In this document: in pieces, positions 33,534-45,745 of the stretch | How positions within the stretch are numbered: the first letter of the stretch is position 1 | How the letters are laid out: every line of letters begins with the position of its first letter | Origin: Hysterangium stoloniferum | Lineage: Eukaryota > Basidiomycota > Agaricomycetes > Hysterangiales > Hysterangiaceae | Reading direction: 5' to 3' | DNA: 64,000 nt | Assembly (NCBI GenBank): GCA_015178975.1 | Contig: WHVD01000161.1 | Span: forward strand, 62,001 to 126,000 | Notes under the pieces: model-generated | The model's database searches: none | Told to the model about the DNA's origin: nothing | The model's input: only the letters and a program-made list of their open reading frames with translations | Translations under genes and position numbers: made by a program

Positions 33534-35281
33534 ATGATGTCTTCATCCCACACCATCAACATTCAGGCCCTTTTAGAGAACCACCGTGCTCAAGCGGTAA
33601 GCCCTCAATGTCCTACAGGTTCAGTTATGTACAGATTAACTGGATTAACTTTCAGTATTCTAATAGTATGCATGCTCTACCATTTGTCAATCATTGATCT
33701 GTCCATACTAACCGTTTCATAGTAGCCGCCTACACCTTATTGGTGCGTTAAGAATACTTAAACATAAATTTAGATCGAGGCTAAAGCGTGTGGGACGCAG
33801 TTGTACGACCACTTCCTGAACTTAGGGGAAGAGATTGATCACATTTGGTCCACTCCTTGGAACGCTGGAAAAATTCTATATTATGCAACGAAATACCCCG
33901 CATTTTTGGATGGTGCATTTCTTCTCTATTGTACGTAAAGTAGAAATTGATCTGGCACTTGAAGGCGATCTGAAAAATTCCCCCTGACTAGACCAGTTCG
34001 CGCCATTAGGTACAACGCCAAGTACATGTGAGCTTCTATACAAACTAGCTGGAGGTATGAAGTACCCGTCATGATTAAAACGGATACGTTCTGAGGACCT
34101 GCGCTTATCACGTCTTCCAGTAATGATCTTAGTTGGGAAAACCATTGCAGAATGTATGTGCCCTTTCAGAACCCGAGTTTCAGCCAAATAAATCGACATC
34201 TGGCAGTTGTTCTGGTCTTCAGAACCTGGGCTGTTTGGGGGCAAAATAGCAAAGTAATGATATCGCTCCTTTTTGCAGCACTTTTAATGGCGTGTCCGAC
34301 TGGGTATTTCGTCTACCACGGTCTCTCGTCCACCACATGTAAACCGCTCATTCTTCGATCGGCGTGATTCAAATATCTTACCATTGCGAGCCATGCAGTC
34401 GGACCAAGTCCAAGCGGTGTAGACTACGTTTGCTGGATGGTAACGCCTGCTGGCAACATAATATTTCTCGACTACATCGTGGTTGTAATATTTGAAACAA
34501 GTATTTGCCATTCTGGTGATGACAGTATTCGCCTCCTTATTTAATCTTTTTTAGTCATCTTAGTACTGACCATCCTCAAGTGCCTTCAACACCGTGAGTA
34601 CTGCCTGGTCTTGGCACACGTCAACAACACATTTAAAATCTCTCCGGGACTTCCTCGCAGTCAGAATAAGGAGATCCCATCTAATTGTTACACTATATCA
34701 AGACGGTATGTTTTTCAGCTAACCTGTAAGACGCCAGCTGATTTTTCTTGCGGGGAAAGGTGTAATGTACTATGTATACCTCATCGGTGCGTAGATATGC
34801 CATAGATTTGACGATCATGTTGTAACCTTACCACTGGGAAGGCATATCAATTATTAACATCATTCTTTTGGTCATTAACGTATGCCACCAATACTCCTAC
34901 AGCCTACATACTCTAAGTTTCACTTTACCTAGTCCAAGCCCTCGCCCAGCCTCATACTGTCCGTGCATCTCTTTCAGTTTCTGCGTCATTCGAACTTCAG
35001 TCTCATTGCTACTACAGTACACAGCGCGACTTCCATGCAATATTGACTGCACGGATTTTAGTCAATCTCCGAAAAGCGGCGCGTAATAATTACAAAAGTT
35101 CTGATCTCTTGACCACTACCGACCGTGGCCGTACAATCTTTAGCAGTGTCATATTAGGCGTCGACACGTGGTTTCAGAACCCGAACTTTACTGCACAGAT
35201 GGTAATGACACCCCCACTCAAACGATCTTCTAATTTTTTTATTTGGCTGAAACAGATCTCAACTTCAGACTTTGTCAGATG
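33534..35281 (+). CDS. DUF6533 domain membrane protein, multi-exon
   Basis: Agaricomycete multi-pass membrane protein family of unknown function. Resolved exons with consistent phase: 33534-33596 (MMSSSHTINIQALLENHRAQ), 33774-33930 (DUF6533 core: YDHFLNLGEEIDHIWSTPWN, GKILYYATKYPAFLDG), 34010-34054, an exon ending 34338 (VVLVFRTWAVWGQN, a transmembrane segment), 34399-34500 (FLDYIVVVIFET), 34555-34593, 34661-34705, 34760-34786 and 34842-34879. Downstream coding is clear (RDFHAILTARILVNLRKAA, about 35030-35090), but its acceptor is not settled; the last exon would end at TGA 35279-35281. No stop is required in the resolved part, so the gene is probably intact. ATG at 33537 is an equal choice of start. 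The solo LTR 35 bases upstream may supply or disrupt its promoter. Confidence 0.7.
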
Positions 35282-36419
35282 AATATGCACTGTCATCCCC
35301 AATCACGCCTCGGCCATGAGCGCATAGGAAACGGCATTGTTGAACAGGGGTGTGGTCTGCCGCCTTTTAAGATATTTCTGTTGGAATATTTGGAACGCTC
35401 AGTACCCATATGTATCCATAATAGCCTCTATCCAGGTCTATGACTCTGTCCAACATGTAGTCTTCTGAGTTGAGTTACTTCTGGGATCCAGTATGTGTCC
35501 ATGTCTGAGTGGTGCATCAGGGATCTGGGAATGTCTACACCTATTATGTAGACTCCCTAGCCTCCCCAGACTCCCTAGATCTATAGTAAGCTTTTATACC
35601 AACTAGTAAATAGGGATCTTGTGAAAGTAGTGTGTCTAGCCATGTCTAACTGAGCTAGCTAGCTCTCCTAGTGTGAAGTGTATGCTTTTACCACAGTTTT
35701 ATTGTGGTAAAACACTCCTTTTATTTTATTCATATTTTTCTATCCTTTATATTCTTTGAATATTGCACCATTTCATTAGTTCGAAGCTCTGTGTATACTT
35801 GTGGGTGCACTTGGCACCAAACAGAGACAAACACTTTTTTACCCTGTAACCACGACTTACCCAGACACCCATTTAGTGTCCTGTAAGTTGTGATTGGGGT
35901 ATTGTCTTGAGTGTCATAGATGGGCTTTAACTACCATCGCAATTGGAGTTTTGAACTATACTAATCGAAACTCGAACCATTAACTCTATCTGCACAGACT
36001 ATATCCACACTACTCTGTTCATTTGATTCTCTGGTTATTCTCTTCAACACTTGAGCAGTCATTCAGAATCGTATTTCACAGTCAATTCTCTTTTATTTGT
36101 CTTAGCTCTCTATTCTACTTAATATAGCTAATTCTCTCAACTGTATTGAATTAGACAGTCAATATGTGTTTGGTCTGTATTAGACTTAGATAGTCAATAC
36201 ATTGTCATGTCGTACCTAAACAGTCAATATTCTTCATATATAAAACAGTTAGAACTTCCACCACTCTTCACACCTAGATGGCTCTAGACAATATAGATAG
36301 CATACTTACTGATCTTCCCACTTTCCTGATGTGGTCTATTTGTCCACCATGGTCACTATTTTGTGCCCCAATGCCCTTCCATCTTTTTCATTCTAATAGT
36401 ATTGAAATATTACCAGGGT
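35282..36419. other. Intergenic, with short perfect hairpin
   Basis: No gene recognised. TTTTACCACA at 35686-35695 and its inverse at 35703-35712 form a hairpin with a 7-base loop. A TATA-like tatataaaa stands at about 36238 before an ATG at 36278 that opens a 65-codon frame. Its position next to a gypsy-like LTR recalls the antisense frame of the gypsy element, but the protein is not recognised. Confidence 0.4.
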
Positions 36420-37168
36420 ACAAGAAGGAATTGACTTTAGCTCATGTGCTGCTGTGCCTCCTTATTTCAAGTTGACAGATGTTTACATAAGAGGTGTAAA
36501 TAACTGGAGTTCCAAGGAGTTCCAGGTATCAAGTGTACAGACAGCCCAAAGGTGTAAATTAGACTAAGTTGGGACTAATTTGAGATTCAAACTGGAGAGT
36601 CAGTACATGATAATGGAAGACTATATAGCTGTTTCAATAATTGAACTACAAATCTGAGAGTATAATAAAACATATTTGGAAATGTTTCCAAAATAAGCAC
36701 ATAATAACAAGTTAGGTAAATGAGGAACAAGGACCAGGACAGATCAGGGAATAAGTGCAGGAACAATAAACAAGCAAATGCATTCAAGGGGTCTGACTTG
36801 CAGATTACTAAAGTATCTAAAAGAACATGCAGCAGTCGAACCAGAGTCCAGGTTGGAAAATGACCAAGGACACTTGGAGAAGTGAGCTGTGAAGGGGCAG
36901 AGTCTGACAATTTCTGGGACATAAGATAAGGCATCTAGTTCAGGGTAGAATTTCCAACTGGGAGCTTGAGTTGAAGGGTACTTGATGGATGGGGGTTGGG
37001 TTCCAGTGAATTCTGAATCTGAACATTAGTCCAGAATATGGTTTGGAAACTGATAATATACCTAGAAAATGCTTCAAGGACTTTTTGGGAACAGATTTTC
37101 ACAAAGCTCCACATTCCTCTATCATGGTTTGTATATTGTCCAAGATAGGGTGGTAGGAGGTATATGAT
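36420..37168. repeat. Decayed gypsy-type LTR remnant
   Basis: Resembles the 10989/17939 gypsy LTR in layout: gactttagctcatgtgctgc, then gttccaaggagttccaggta, gtacagac, and caataaacaagcaaatg. Strongly diverged. Part of a similar sequence recurs inverted at about 40800-41100. Confidence 0.5.
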
Positions 37169-37985
37169 TGTTACGACCAGACAATCCCGCCGGACTCCGG
37201 ACACTAACCCGTACGCCCCCACGTGCTACAAGCACCAATCGTCTGTTTATAGGATTTCCCGCCTGGACTCCATTACATCAGACTCGTTACGTTCGACCTC
37301 ATTAAGACACATATCAGTCACCGGACCTCCCCCGGACTCCGTCTCTGTCTACGTCCATCTTCGTCCCACGCATCAGTCACCGGACCCCGCTCAGAATCCC
37401 GTCACCGCTCTACTCGAGCCCCATTCCCGTTTTAGTCAAATGACTTGTCACAATTTAGGACTCCGCTCCCGCTCCGTTTCCCGTTATGGGTTATGCTTTG
37501 TCGCAATTCGGACTCCGCTCTGTTCTGTCCCGTTCCTAACACCAACTTGGTGTTTACATTTCCCATTTTATGTTTTGCTCGTTTCGTCTCATTATTACTG
37601 GATTTGGTATGTCATGCATTCCACGGTCTATATAAACTGGCAGCTGTTGTACATACAATCCAGTCAGAAAATTAGCTTAGATTCCCCCCAGTAATCTAAT
37701 ATATTTTCCACCCTAAAACCCCACTCTTATCAGACCGCTCGCACTAGTCGGAGCCCACGGGCTCTGGCGCATCTATCTCTCTCAACTATCTCAACTCACG
37801 ACTCACAACCTACGACCTACGGCTTACGACTCATGAACCCCACCCAGACTCCCCGGGATTCCTGTCCATCCATTTGAAATTGGACAACATGATCTAGTGA
37901 GGGCGCAGCCTATAAGCTGAAGCCAAGTCCTACTGGATATCCCGCGGGTTTCTCTGGAGACCCAGCCTGTGTGTGTATCCTAACA
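37169..37985 (+). mobile_element. Family Y solo LTR (817 bp), TSD ATGAT
   Basis: TGTTACGACCAGACAATCCC ... GTGTGTATCCTAACA. ATGAT flanks it at 37164-37168 and 37986-37990. It is rich in CG, unlike its AT-rich flanks, so it is a recent arrival. Confidence 0.9.
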
Positions 37986-37990
37986 ATGAT

Positions 37991-39522
37991 TCAAGGTGGC
38001 TCAGACCATTTTATGCATAGAAATGAAGGAAAGTCAAGCACTTGATTTATTTTTCTGGGGTTGTATATAGGTTCTCAAAACTTGATTGCTCTTAATATTG
38101 CATAGCCTGGTCAGGAGAAGCATAAAGATGTTATAATCAAGGACTACAGGGACTGTGTCATACTGTAGCATGTAAATTTTGGTCTTACAATGCAGCCTAT
38201 GTATTATGATATATTCCCGCAATTTACTGTGGTTTAAAGTGTACTATCTTGAAAGAAACCTTGCATTTTGTAAGTGCTGGAAAAAGTGCACTTCAGAGAC
38301 AAACTAGAAACCCCACCTTATCTGGAACAGTTGTAAGGTCAATATTTAAACAATTATTATGTATATGCCTTTTCATCTGTTAGGTATCATGAAGCAGTAA
38401 AATGAGGAAGGATGTCACACTCTGCCTGTTTGAATATGGCACTGCAGACAACATATTCCAAGATAAGACAACTTTTAGAACATGTGGTTGAGGCCATACA
38501 AGGGTGCATAAAGAAATTATTTATTCCTTTTTGCCATATCCCCATTGTTGTTCCATTTACCATTGTTTATTGAAGATGTTACAAACTAGGAGGATATCTG
38601 AAAACTATTAAGTATACCAAATTCTAATATACTCTAAAGGTCATTTAAACATCTGGGATGTGATTCAAACATAATTTGGTTTTTAAAACTTTCAAAAAGT
38701 TTTAAACTCTCTCATATATTACAAACTAAAGAATCTTTCTGGACATGAGTAGACAATAAAAAAAATTAGTAGTTTGAAACACTAATACTTTTAAAAAATA
38801 GATACCTTTAGATAGTCCATTCCATGCATATGTATATCATTGGTACCTCTAAATACATATGCATTACTTTGGAATGGATCTGTCAATCTGAACAGATTTC
38901 TACTTGATTCAACATACCCAGAATATATAGGGGATTTTACTTAATAAAGACAGCTGTGGTATGAAAAATTTCCAATAATATTTTACATATTTTACATGGA
39001 AATAACTACATTACAACTTTTAAAAAACAAAGTACTAATAAAAGTATTAGTAGGCATCTGTAAAAGGAAGGAAATTATATACAATGGAATTTGTTAAATA
39101 ACTATGGGTTGTATAAGATGTAATATGGAAAACTATTTCTTATGGTTGTTTTTTGATTATATAATTGTTTCAGAATAGATATCACTATTTAAAGATAGAG
39201 TTTTGTAAAAATAAGACTTTTATTAGTAAATATTTGAGATTATAGTATATAATTATAAACATCCTCCCTAATAGTCTTTGTAACTACACCAACTACACTA
39301 TTTCAATTGTTTCTAATAGCTGTAAAAGGATATTCAATTTCTTGTCTTTTGAAATTCAGTATCATTTCTATATATCTAAACAGTTTCCAAAATATGTATG
39401 GTGTCAAATCCCCTCCTAGGGTCACCAGCTCTCCCATAAATTCCTCTGACTGGTCTAACACATAGAGGCTCTTCAGTATTGTTCCCTGTATTTTTCACAT
39501 ATTTTCCTGACAGTTAGTGTAC
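37991..39522. other. AT-rich, CG-free stretch with a MITE-like element
   Basis: No gene recognised. 38818-38878 is an imperfect hairpin (ccattccatgcatatgtat and its inverse). 38781-39051 is bounded by ACTAATACTTTTA and its inverse. Confidence 0.5.
38781..39051. mobile_element. Putative MITE, 271 bp
   Basis: 13-base inverted ends ACTAATACTTTTA/TAAAAGTATTAGT around an AT-rich interior containing a second hairpin. No target duplication identified. Confidence 0.4.
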
Positions 39523-40300
39523 TGTTAAGCTCAGGCTTTTGGGCAGGCATCTGGGGAAAACCCATGGATGTTCCAGGACAGGTAGGACTTGGCTTCAGTT
39601 TATGTGCTGTGTCCTTGTGTGATTGGGGAGTCCAATTTCAGATGGGAGAACATGGGAGACCCATGGGGTCTGGTAATATGCACAGGGGTAGAGACAGGGA
39701 ATCCAGGGCTCTGATAGCTATGTCTTGGTCAGAGGGCCTGCAGGTTCTGGGAATACACTGGTGTAATGTTTACTAGGACAAATAGGTAGAATTGTGAAGA
39801 TCCATTCCTGGAGATTCCACAGAGTATTTCCTGGACATAATATCAGGTTCTGAACCATCTTTGGGACTAGTATCAAGATCTGGAATCCACCAGAACCTGA
39901 CCCTCATCCCTCAAGTACCCTTCAACTCAAATCTTGTTGTGGTATTCCACCCTCAACTAGACACCTCCTGTTATGACCCAGAACCCATTGGACTCTGCCC
40001 TTTCCCACTAGCATCTCAGAGTGTCCTTGGTCATTTCCCAACCCAGACTCTGCCCTGACTCCCCACATTTTTTCTATATACATCTTTAATCCATGACCCA
40101 ACCTTCACTTAATCATCCCTGTCAACCCTTGTCACTTCTCTATGCCAATGTTCCAACCTGCCCAGAACCTGTGGGTTTTCCCAGAAATATGCACACTTAG
40201 TTATTATGGTGTTAGGATCTATTTCCAGATAGTATTGGATATCTGTGAATCTTCCAACTTGCTTTCTTTGTTCCATATTTGGTAACTGACTGGTGTCAGG
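39523..40300 (-). repeat. Family Y-like LTR remnant, minus orientation
   Basis: Starts TGTTAAGCTCAGGC and carries gacttggcttcagtttatgtg at 39586, as in the start of the reversed Y copy at 47175. CG-depleted, no readable far end. Confidence 0.5.
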
Positions 40301-40680
40301 GTATTGATTTTATTTTATTCTATTATGCACCAAAAACAGTACAGGCAAAGGCATGAGTGTGATTATGTAATCACGCTGCTGCCTGCACAAAAAGTGGCCA
40401 TGCAGCAACACAGTGATGCAGTGCAGCAGCACCACAATGCAACACAGCAGTGGCATGGCCAAACAACAGTGCTGACATAAGGCCAATGCTGCCATCTACA
40501 CCCTGATGGACACATAGTGCTTTGCACTGTGTGCCTGTGGGGCCTCCTTGTGCACTGGCACTGCAAATGCAGTCAGTGCCTACACAAGTGCCAGCAAGCT
40601 GTACAGGTCTACACAGTGCCAGGCAGGCTTACATACATAAGTGCCAAGGCTATGCACTGTAGGGTACATACATGCCATTT
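40301..40680. repeat. CA/TG-rich low-complexity block
   Basis: Dense gcagcaacacagtgatgcag-like sequence. Short frames here are composition effects. Confidence 0.5.
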
Positions 40681-41779
40681 TTAGTATTTTTCTCAGATTT
40701 CTAATAAATAAAAAATACTAAATAAATATTAAATAAATAGTATAAATAGTAGACCTGTACATACTCATTTCTTTAGTTTCAATCTCTCAGGAATCCCACT
40801 AAAACAAGTATGATCTCTCTGTCATTGAGCTGTTCCCTCTTTACTTCATATTTCTATATTCTATCTTGTGTTTGGTAGCCTTGTTAGTGTTGCCCTAACA
40901 ACTGGTTGACAGATGTTCATTTGTTTGTTTAGTGTTCTTGCCCTTATTCCCTGATCTGTGTCCCCATCCTTGTATCCTATCTGACTTGTTATTATATGCA
41001 GAGTTTGAAAACAGTTCCAAACATGTATAAACCTTTTGAACCATCTTAAACTACACAGTATCCTCCCATTTGCATTCATACATCTTATTCACATGTTCCA
41101 CATTTACAGGATCTCACCTTTCTCAGGTTAATGAGAATTCACCTTGTCATTAATGTGACTTGCCTTAGTTACACAATCCAAATGAAAGCTATTCACACCC
41201 TTTCCCATAATCTATTCTACCTTTAAATACTTTGTCTTTAAGTTGCTCCTAAGTACTTAAGGATTCTCAACAAAAGTGATACATCATGGGTTGGGGTGGG
41301 GGTAGATCAAGTCTATCAAGTGAGAAGTGTACATCCATAGCCTTAGTTTGTTGTATAGTGCCTGTTCAGTATTGCTTTCAGACCTCTTACATGTGATCTC
41401 CATTGTAAATCAGTCTGATCCTGCCTGAAGCTGGACAACACAATCTTGTGACACATGAGCTGAAGCCATGTCCTTCCCCAGAATATCCACAGGTTTCTCT
41501 GGAGACCCACCCATAAGCCCCAAGCTTAACACTTTCATGATTTCTTTTGCTCCATCTATGATTCTTTATTCCACTTGTGACTTGTTTGCTCCAGTTTAGT
41601 ATTTCACCTAGCCCTTTATCAGTACAAAAGATGTCCTGTATATCACTTCTCTTCAGTTTGAATATTGACTTATGTAGAATCCCCCTACCATCCTTCTCTG
41701 ACATACATAGTGTGGGTAGATAAACTCTGAACACTGTAAAGTACAAGATTTACTGGGAACTTTCCAGGTGTTGAAAGTG
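40681..41779. repeat. Decayed LTR remnants: inverted gypsy-type and end of a Y-like LTR
   Basis: About 40800-41100 resembles the inverse of 36500-36950 (cctgatctgtgtccccatcc against ggacagatcagggaataag). 41380-41531 is the plus-orientation end of a Y-like LTR (gagctgaagccatgtccttc ... agcttaaca). A minus frame at 41530-41746 (SIFKLKRSDIQDIFCTDKGL) is cut by it and not recognised. Confidence 0.4.
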
Positions 41780-43324
41780 AGACTGAGACTGAATATAAAT
41801 ACACACTTCAAACAAAACTTGCATGAGGAAACTATGAAATGTGTATGTATTCTACATAACTAGTATAACTGGCCAAGCCCAACTATTTACTAAGTGGTAT
41901 TTTTCTTAACAATGTGTTAGTGTATACTAGCTATCTCAGGTGTTGCTAGCTAGCCTAACCTTGTTTTAGGTACTCTAGGACTGCTATATCACATTCTGAA
42001 TAGTTCTATATTTTATAAATTTTTTTATTTATATTTACAAGCCAGATTGCAGGTAAACAATAATATATAACTTAACTTCCCAAATCAAAGTAACAAGCAC
42101 AGTATTAGTATTATACATAACCTCACCACTTCACCCTGACAGTGCTGCCATGTCACTTACAACACCACAGTCCCTGAACTCCTTGAAAACTGTTAAGAAC
42201 AGAAAACTGACTGATGTCAGAAGACCGATGGAGACCAAACAGAAGGACTTGGCTTCAGCTTATGTGCTGCACCCTTGCAAGTTACTGTCAGATGTCCTTA
42301 AATTTTGGGCAGGCAGAAAACTAAACCTGTTGAATAGTCCTCTTGGTAAGTCACTGATCAGAAACTAAAGGACAGTAGGGGGTCACAAGGTCAGAGACCG
42401 AGAGTAAGCGAGTGCAAGCAAAGGTGGGAGTGGGATACTTAGAGTGGGACTATGAGAGAGGTATACAAGTGTTCTGAGTTGATATTCCGACTGACTTGTG
42501 GCTATGTTACAGTAGGATTTAAATACTAATTATCGGCATCTCAAAAATACTAACTAGGTGTTATCACCATGTCGCAACCAGATGGTCCCTGATGATACTA
42601 TCATCTGTCTGTGCTTCAAGTCACTGGCTGAAGTCATTGTATCAGAAACTGTCGGTAAACCGACACTGACATATACCCTCACAGCAATCAAACCCTGTTT
42701 ACACCCCTGTCAAGTTATGCTCGTACCATCTGGATATACTTTGATATGTCCCCTTTTATTATGTTTAATCCATTCTACTCTATGTTTCATGTATGCCTGT
42801 ATATACTTGTAGCTCTTGGACTATTTCCTTTTCTCGTAATTCTGCTCTCAGTTAATCACAGCTTCCAATTGTATCATAACCCTCTGGTTTCTAACCAAGT
42901 TTATTTGTCACTAGTTGGACATTTCTGCTCTTACCTAGTTAGTATTTTGAGACACTGATAACTAGTATTTACAGTGACTCAAAAAACCCTTCCAATGTTT
43001 GGTACTTCAGATGTATATCCTTGATAACTCAGAGGATAAAAATGCAGAAATATCAAAAGTATTTGTGAGCATGCTCTATCATATATAGATTGTTGAAATA
43101 CACTTTCATTACATAAGCTCCAAATATGGAAATACTACAAATATATATATACAAGAGACTCATTGGAAGGGTTTTTTGGCCAGCAGCCTTGATGACTATA
43201 AATGCTTATAGTCATGTGACCTTGTTGATTGTTCACCTCCAACTGGGTCCTATCAACAAAATCACATGATGTCACATGACCACATTGTGCTGGAGTATAA
43301 ATACATGGCCTTTAGCAACTAGCA

Positions 43325-44320
43325 ATGTCCCAATTCCCAAAATGTGTGCACTTTGTCACTTGCCAGCCAGAATCATATCCTCTCACTGCTTGATGCTGGC
43401 CATACAGCTAGCCACATTGCAGCTCTTACTGGTTATGGCATTGGCACAGTCGTTAGACTTTACTCCAAGCATTGTTGTCATCTCTCTAAGTCTATTGGTG
43501 GTCACCCCTCCAAGCTTTCCCCTACCAATATTCACTATGCACAGCATCTCATCAGCTCTGGGAAGGCTGACACTGCTTTTGATGTGGCCAAAGCTCTTAA
43601 GAATGTCACCAACCAGTCCATCTGTGCCCAAACTGTGTGCAACAGTCTCAATATGGTTGGTGCCTCAATAACCCTTCCAATGTTTGGTACTTCAGATTTA
43701 CATCCCTGATAACTTAGAGAATAAAAATGCAAAAATATCAAAGATATTTGTGAATATGCTCCATCATATCTACATTATAGAAATACAGTGCGATTACATA
43801 AGCTCCAAATATGGAAATACTACAAATATTTATATATAGGAGACTCATTGGAAGGGACTTTTTGTGAGGTTTGGAGATGGATTTGTGATATTATGGGGCT
43901 ACATGCTGTGGGAAGGACCTGGGTATTCTTTCAAGATAGATGAGAGGATGGATGGGTACCTTTATCTCAAGATTATGGAGGAGAATCTTCAAGCCAGCCT
44001 CAGCTATTATGGAAAATATGTGGGTAATGTCATCTTTCAGCAAGATCATGACCCTGAACACACCTGCAAGAAGGCCCAAACTTTGTTTCAAGATAATGAT
44101 TTTAATGTCCTCCCATGGCCAGCACAGTTTCCAGACCTCAACCCCATTGAATACTTGTGGGATCGTAAAAAGAGGTGGCTAAGGGAGACTGGAGTTGTGG
44201 GAGAGGGTGGAGGAGGAGTGGAACAAGATTGATGTAGGGGTGTGTCAGAATTTGATTGAGAGTATGCCTAGAAGGGTTGCAGGTATATTGAAGGCAAAGG
44301 ACAGCCATATTAAGTACTGA
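43325..44320 (+). pseudogene. Tc1 transposase, interrupted
   Basis: The N-terminal helix-turn-helix part reads SQNHILSLLDAGHTASHIAA, then SIGGHPSKLSPTNIHYAQHL, up to CNSLNMVGAS. After a 195-base insertion and the loss of roughly 70 expected codons (including the first catalytic Asp region), the DDE part continues GDGFVILWGYMLWEGPGYSF, NVIFQQDHDPEHTCKKAQ and PAQFPDLNPIEYLW. Between the Asp of QQD and the Glu of PIE lie 34 residues, the DD34E spacing of Tc1. A one-base shift precedes the C terminus IDVGVCQNLIESMPRRVAGI, which ends at TGA 44318-44320. The ATG frame at 43325 is also shifted from the main frame. A TATA-like tataaata stands near 43297. Inactive. Confidence 0.85.
43669..43863 (+). 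repeat. Internal copy of the Tc1 terminal unit
   Basis: Same 195-200 base unit as 42980-43178 and, inverted, 44354-44551. Its own ends are inverted (AACCCTTCCAATG ... CATTGGAAGGG). Confidence 0.85.
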
Positions 44321-45745
44321 ATATTAGTAGTTTTGTGGGTCAGAGTTGTCAGCCAAAAAACCCTTCCAATGAGTCTCCTGTATATATATATTTGTAGTAT
44401 TTCCATATTTGGAGCTTATGTAATGGCATTGTACTTCAGCAATCTAGATATTATAGAGCATATTCACAAATATTTTTGATATTCTTGCAATTTTCTCCTC
44501 TGAGTTATCAAGGATATACATCTGAAGTACCAAACATTGGAAAGGTTTTTTGAGTCACTGTAAGTCCTACTGTAATGTAGCTACAAGTCAATCAGAATAT
44601 TGACTCAGAACACTTGTATACCTCTCTTGTAGTCCCATTCTAAGTATCCCACTCCTGCCTTTGCTTGTGCTCGCCCACTCTCAGTCTCTGACCCTCCAAC
44701 CCCCAACTATCCTTCAGTTTTCCAATTGGTGACTTACCGAGAAGATTATTTGACAGGACTAAGTTTCCGCCCACCAAAAATTTAAGGACACCTGATGGTA
44801 ATTTGCAAGGGTGCAGCACATATGCTGAAGCCAAGTCCTTCCATTTGGTCCCTGTTGGTCTTCTGACATCAGTCAGTTTTTCTGTTCTTAACACTAGGTA
44901 TGTAAGAGCGGGAATGTTCAATTAGTGACAAATAAACTTGACTAGAAACTGGAAGGTTATGGTAAGATTGGAGGCCGTGATTATCCAAGAATGGGATTAT
45001 GAGAAAAGGAAATAGTACAAGAGCTACAAGTGTATACGAGCATATGTGAAACATAGAGTAGAATGGATTAACATAATAAAAAGGGATGATGTATCAAAGC
45101 ATAACCAGATGGTACAAGTATAACTTGACAGGGGCATAAATGGGGTTTGATCACCGTGAAAGGATATGTCAGTGTCAGTATACCAATGGTTGCTGATAGG
45201 ATGTCTTGACTCATGATTTAAAATGCAGGCAAACAATTGTATTGTTAGGGGACTGTCAGTTTGCGATGGGGTTATGACATGGTCGTAACAAAAACAAAAT
45301 ATGTAATAATGTTCACACTATAAGCAACAAGACTAACTGGTAATCTGGAATACTCATAGTTCTTGCATTACCACATATGCATATGTTACCCAGTGACAAA
45401 AGACAGCAACATTCCTGGCACCTTCATCAAACCAGGTTCAGCCCAAGACAGAAAATATATAAATGTAGAAATTATAATTATGTACTTTTATAGAGACTTT
45501 GGAAATGGAGCCAAAGGGGAGGTGGAGACAATATGACAATGAGAATGGTGATGAGGATAAGTTGAAGATGAAGACAAGGGTCAGTTAAACATGAAATTGA
45601 AAGTAAAGGCAAAGGGCAGAGGCAGAGACAGGGCAATCGAAGTATGAGGCAAGTCAAAAGTGAAGTTGAACGTGAGACAAAGGTGAGGGCATGAAGACAG
45701 GACAACTTATAAGTTTTGTGCAACTGGAACATTACCATGGTTAAT

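Larger units (their letters stand above)
42972..44560 (+). mobile_element. Tc1-like DNA transposon inside X2, TA target
   Basis: 1589 bp, starts CAGTGACTCAAAAAACCC and ends with its inverse, flanked by TA at 42970-42971 and 44561-44562. X3 shows the uninterrupted LTR. The terminal inverted repeats are about 207 bases long. A third copy of the same unit sits inside the transposase. Confidence 0.9.
42559..44893 (+). mobile_element. Family X solo LTR (X2) inside X1, TSD CTAGG
   Basis: TGTTATCACCATGTCGCAAC at 42559 and CTGTTCTTAACA ending at 44893. CTAGG flanks it at 42554-42558 and 44894-44898. Interrupted by a Tc1 element. Confidence 0.9.
42191..45290 (-). mobile_element. Family X solo LTR (X1), TSD AAAAC, interrupted
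   Basis: Reverse orientation: TGTTAAGAACAGAAAAC at 42191 and GACATGGTCGTAACA ending at 45290. AAAAC flanks it at 42186-42190 and 45291-45295. About 760 bases of its own, split by X2. Confidence 0.9.

Noticed and set aside
35374-35455. TGTTGGAATATTTGG ... CCAACA resembling a very short LTR
   Set aside because: Flanks ATTTC and TGTAG do not match and 77 bases is too short for an LTR of these families.
40310-40566. Minus-strand frames rich in Cys/Leu/His
   Set aside because: Produced by a CA/TG-rich low-complexity block; no motif or conservation.
39523-41531. Apparent 2-kb element with about 100-base terminal inverted repeats (TGTTAAGC ... GCTTAACA)
   Set aside because: The ends are two oppositely oriented Y-like LTR remnants; the flanking five bases (TGTAC and CTTTC) do not match, so it is not a single insertion.
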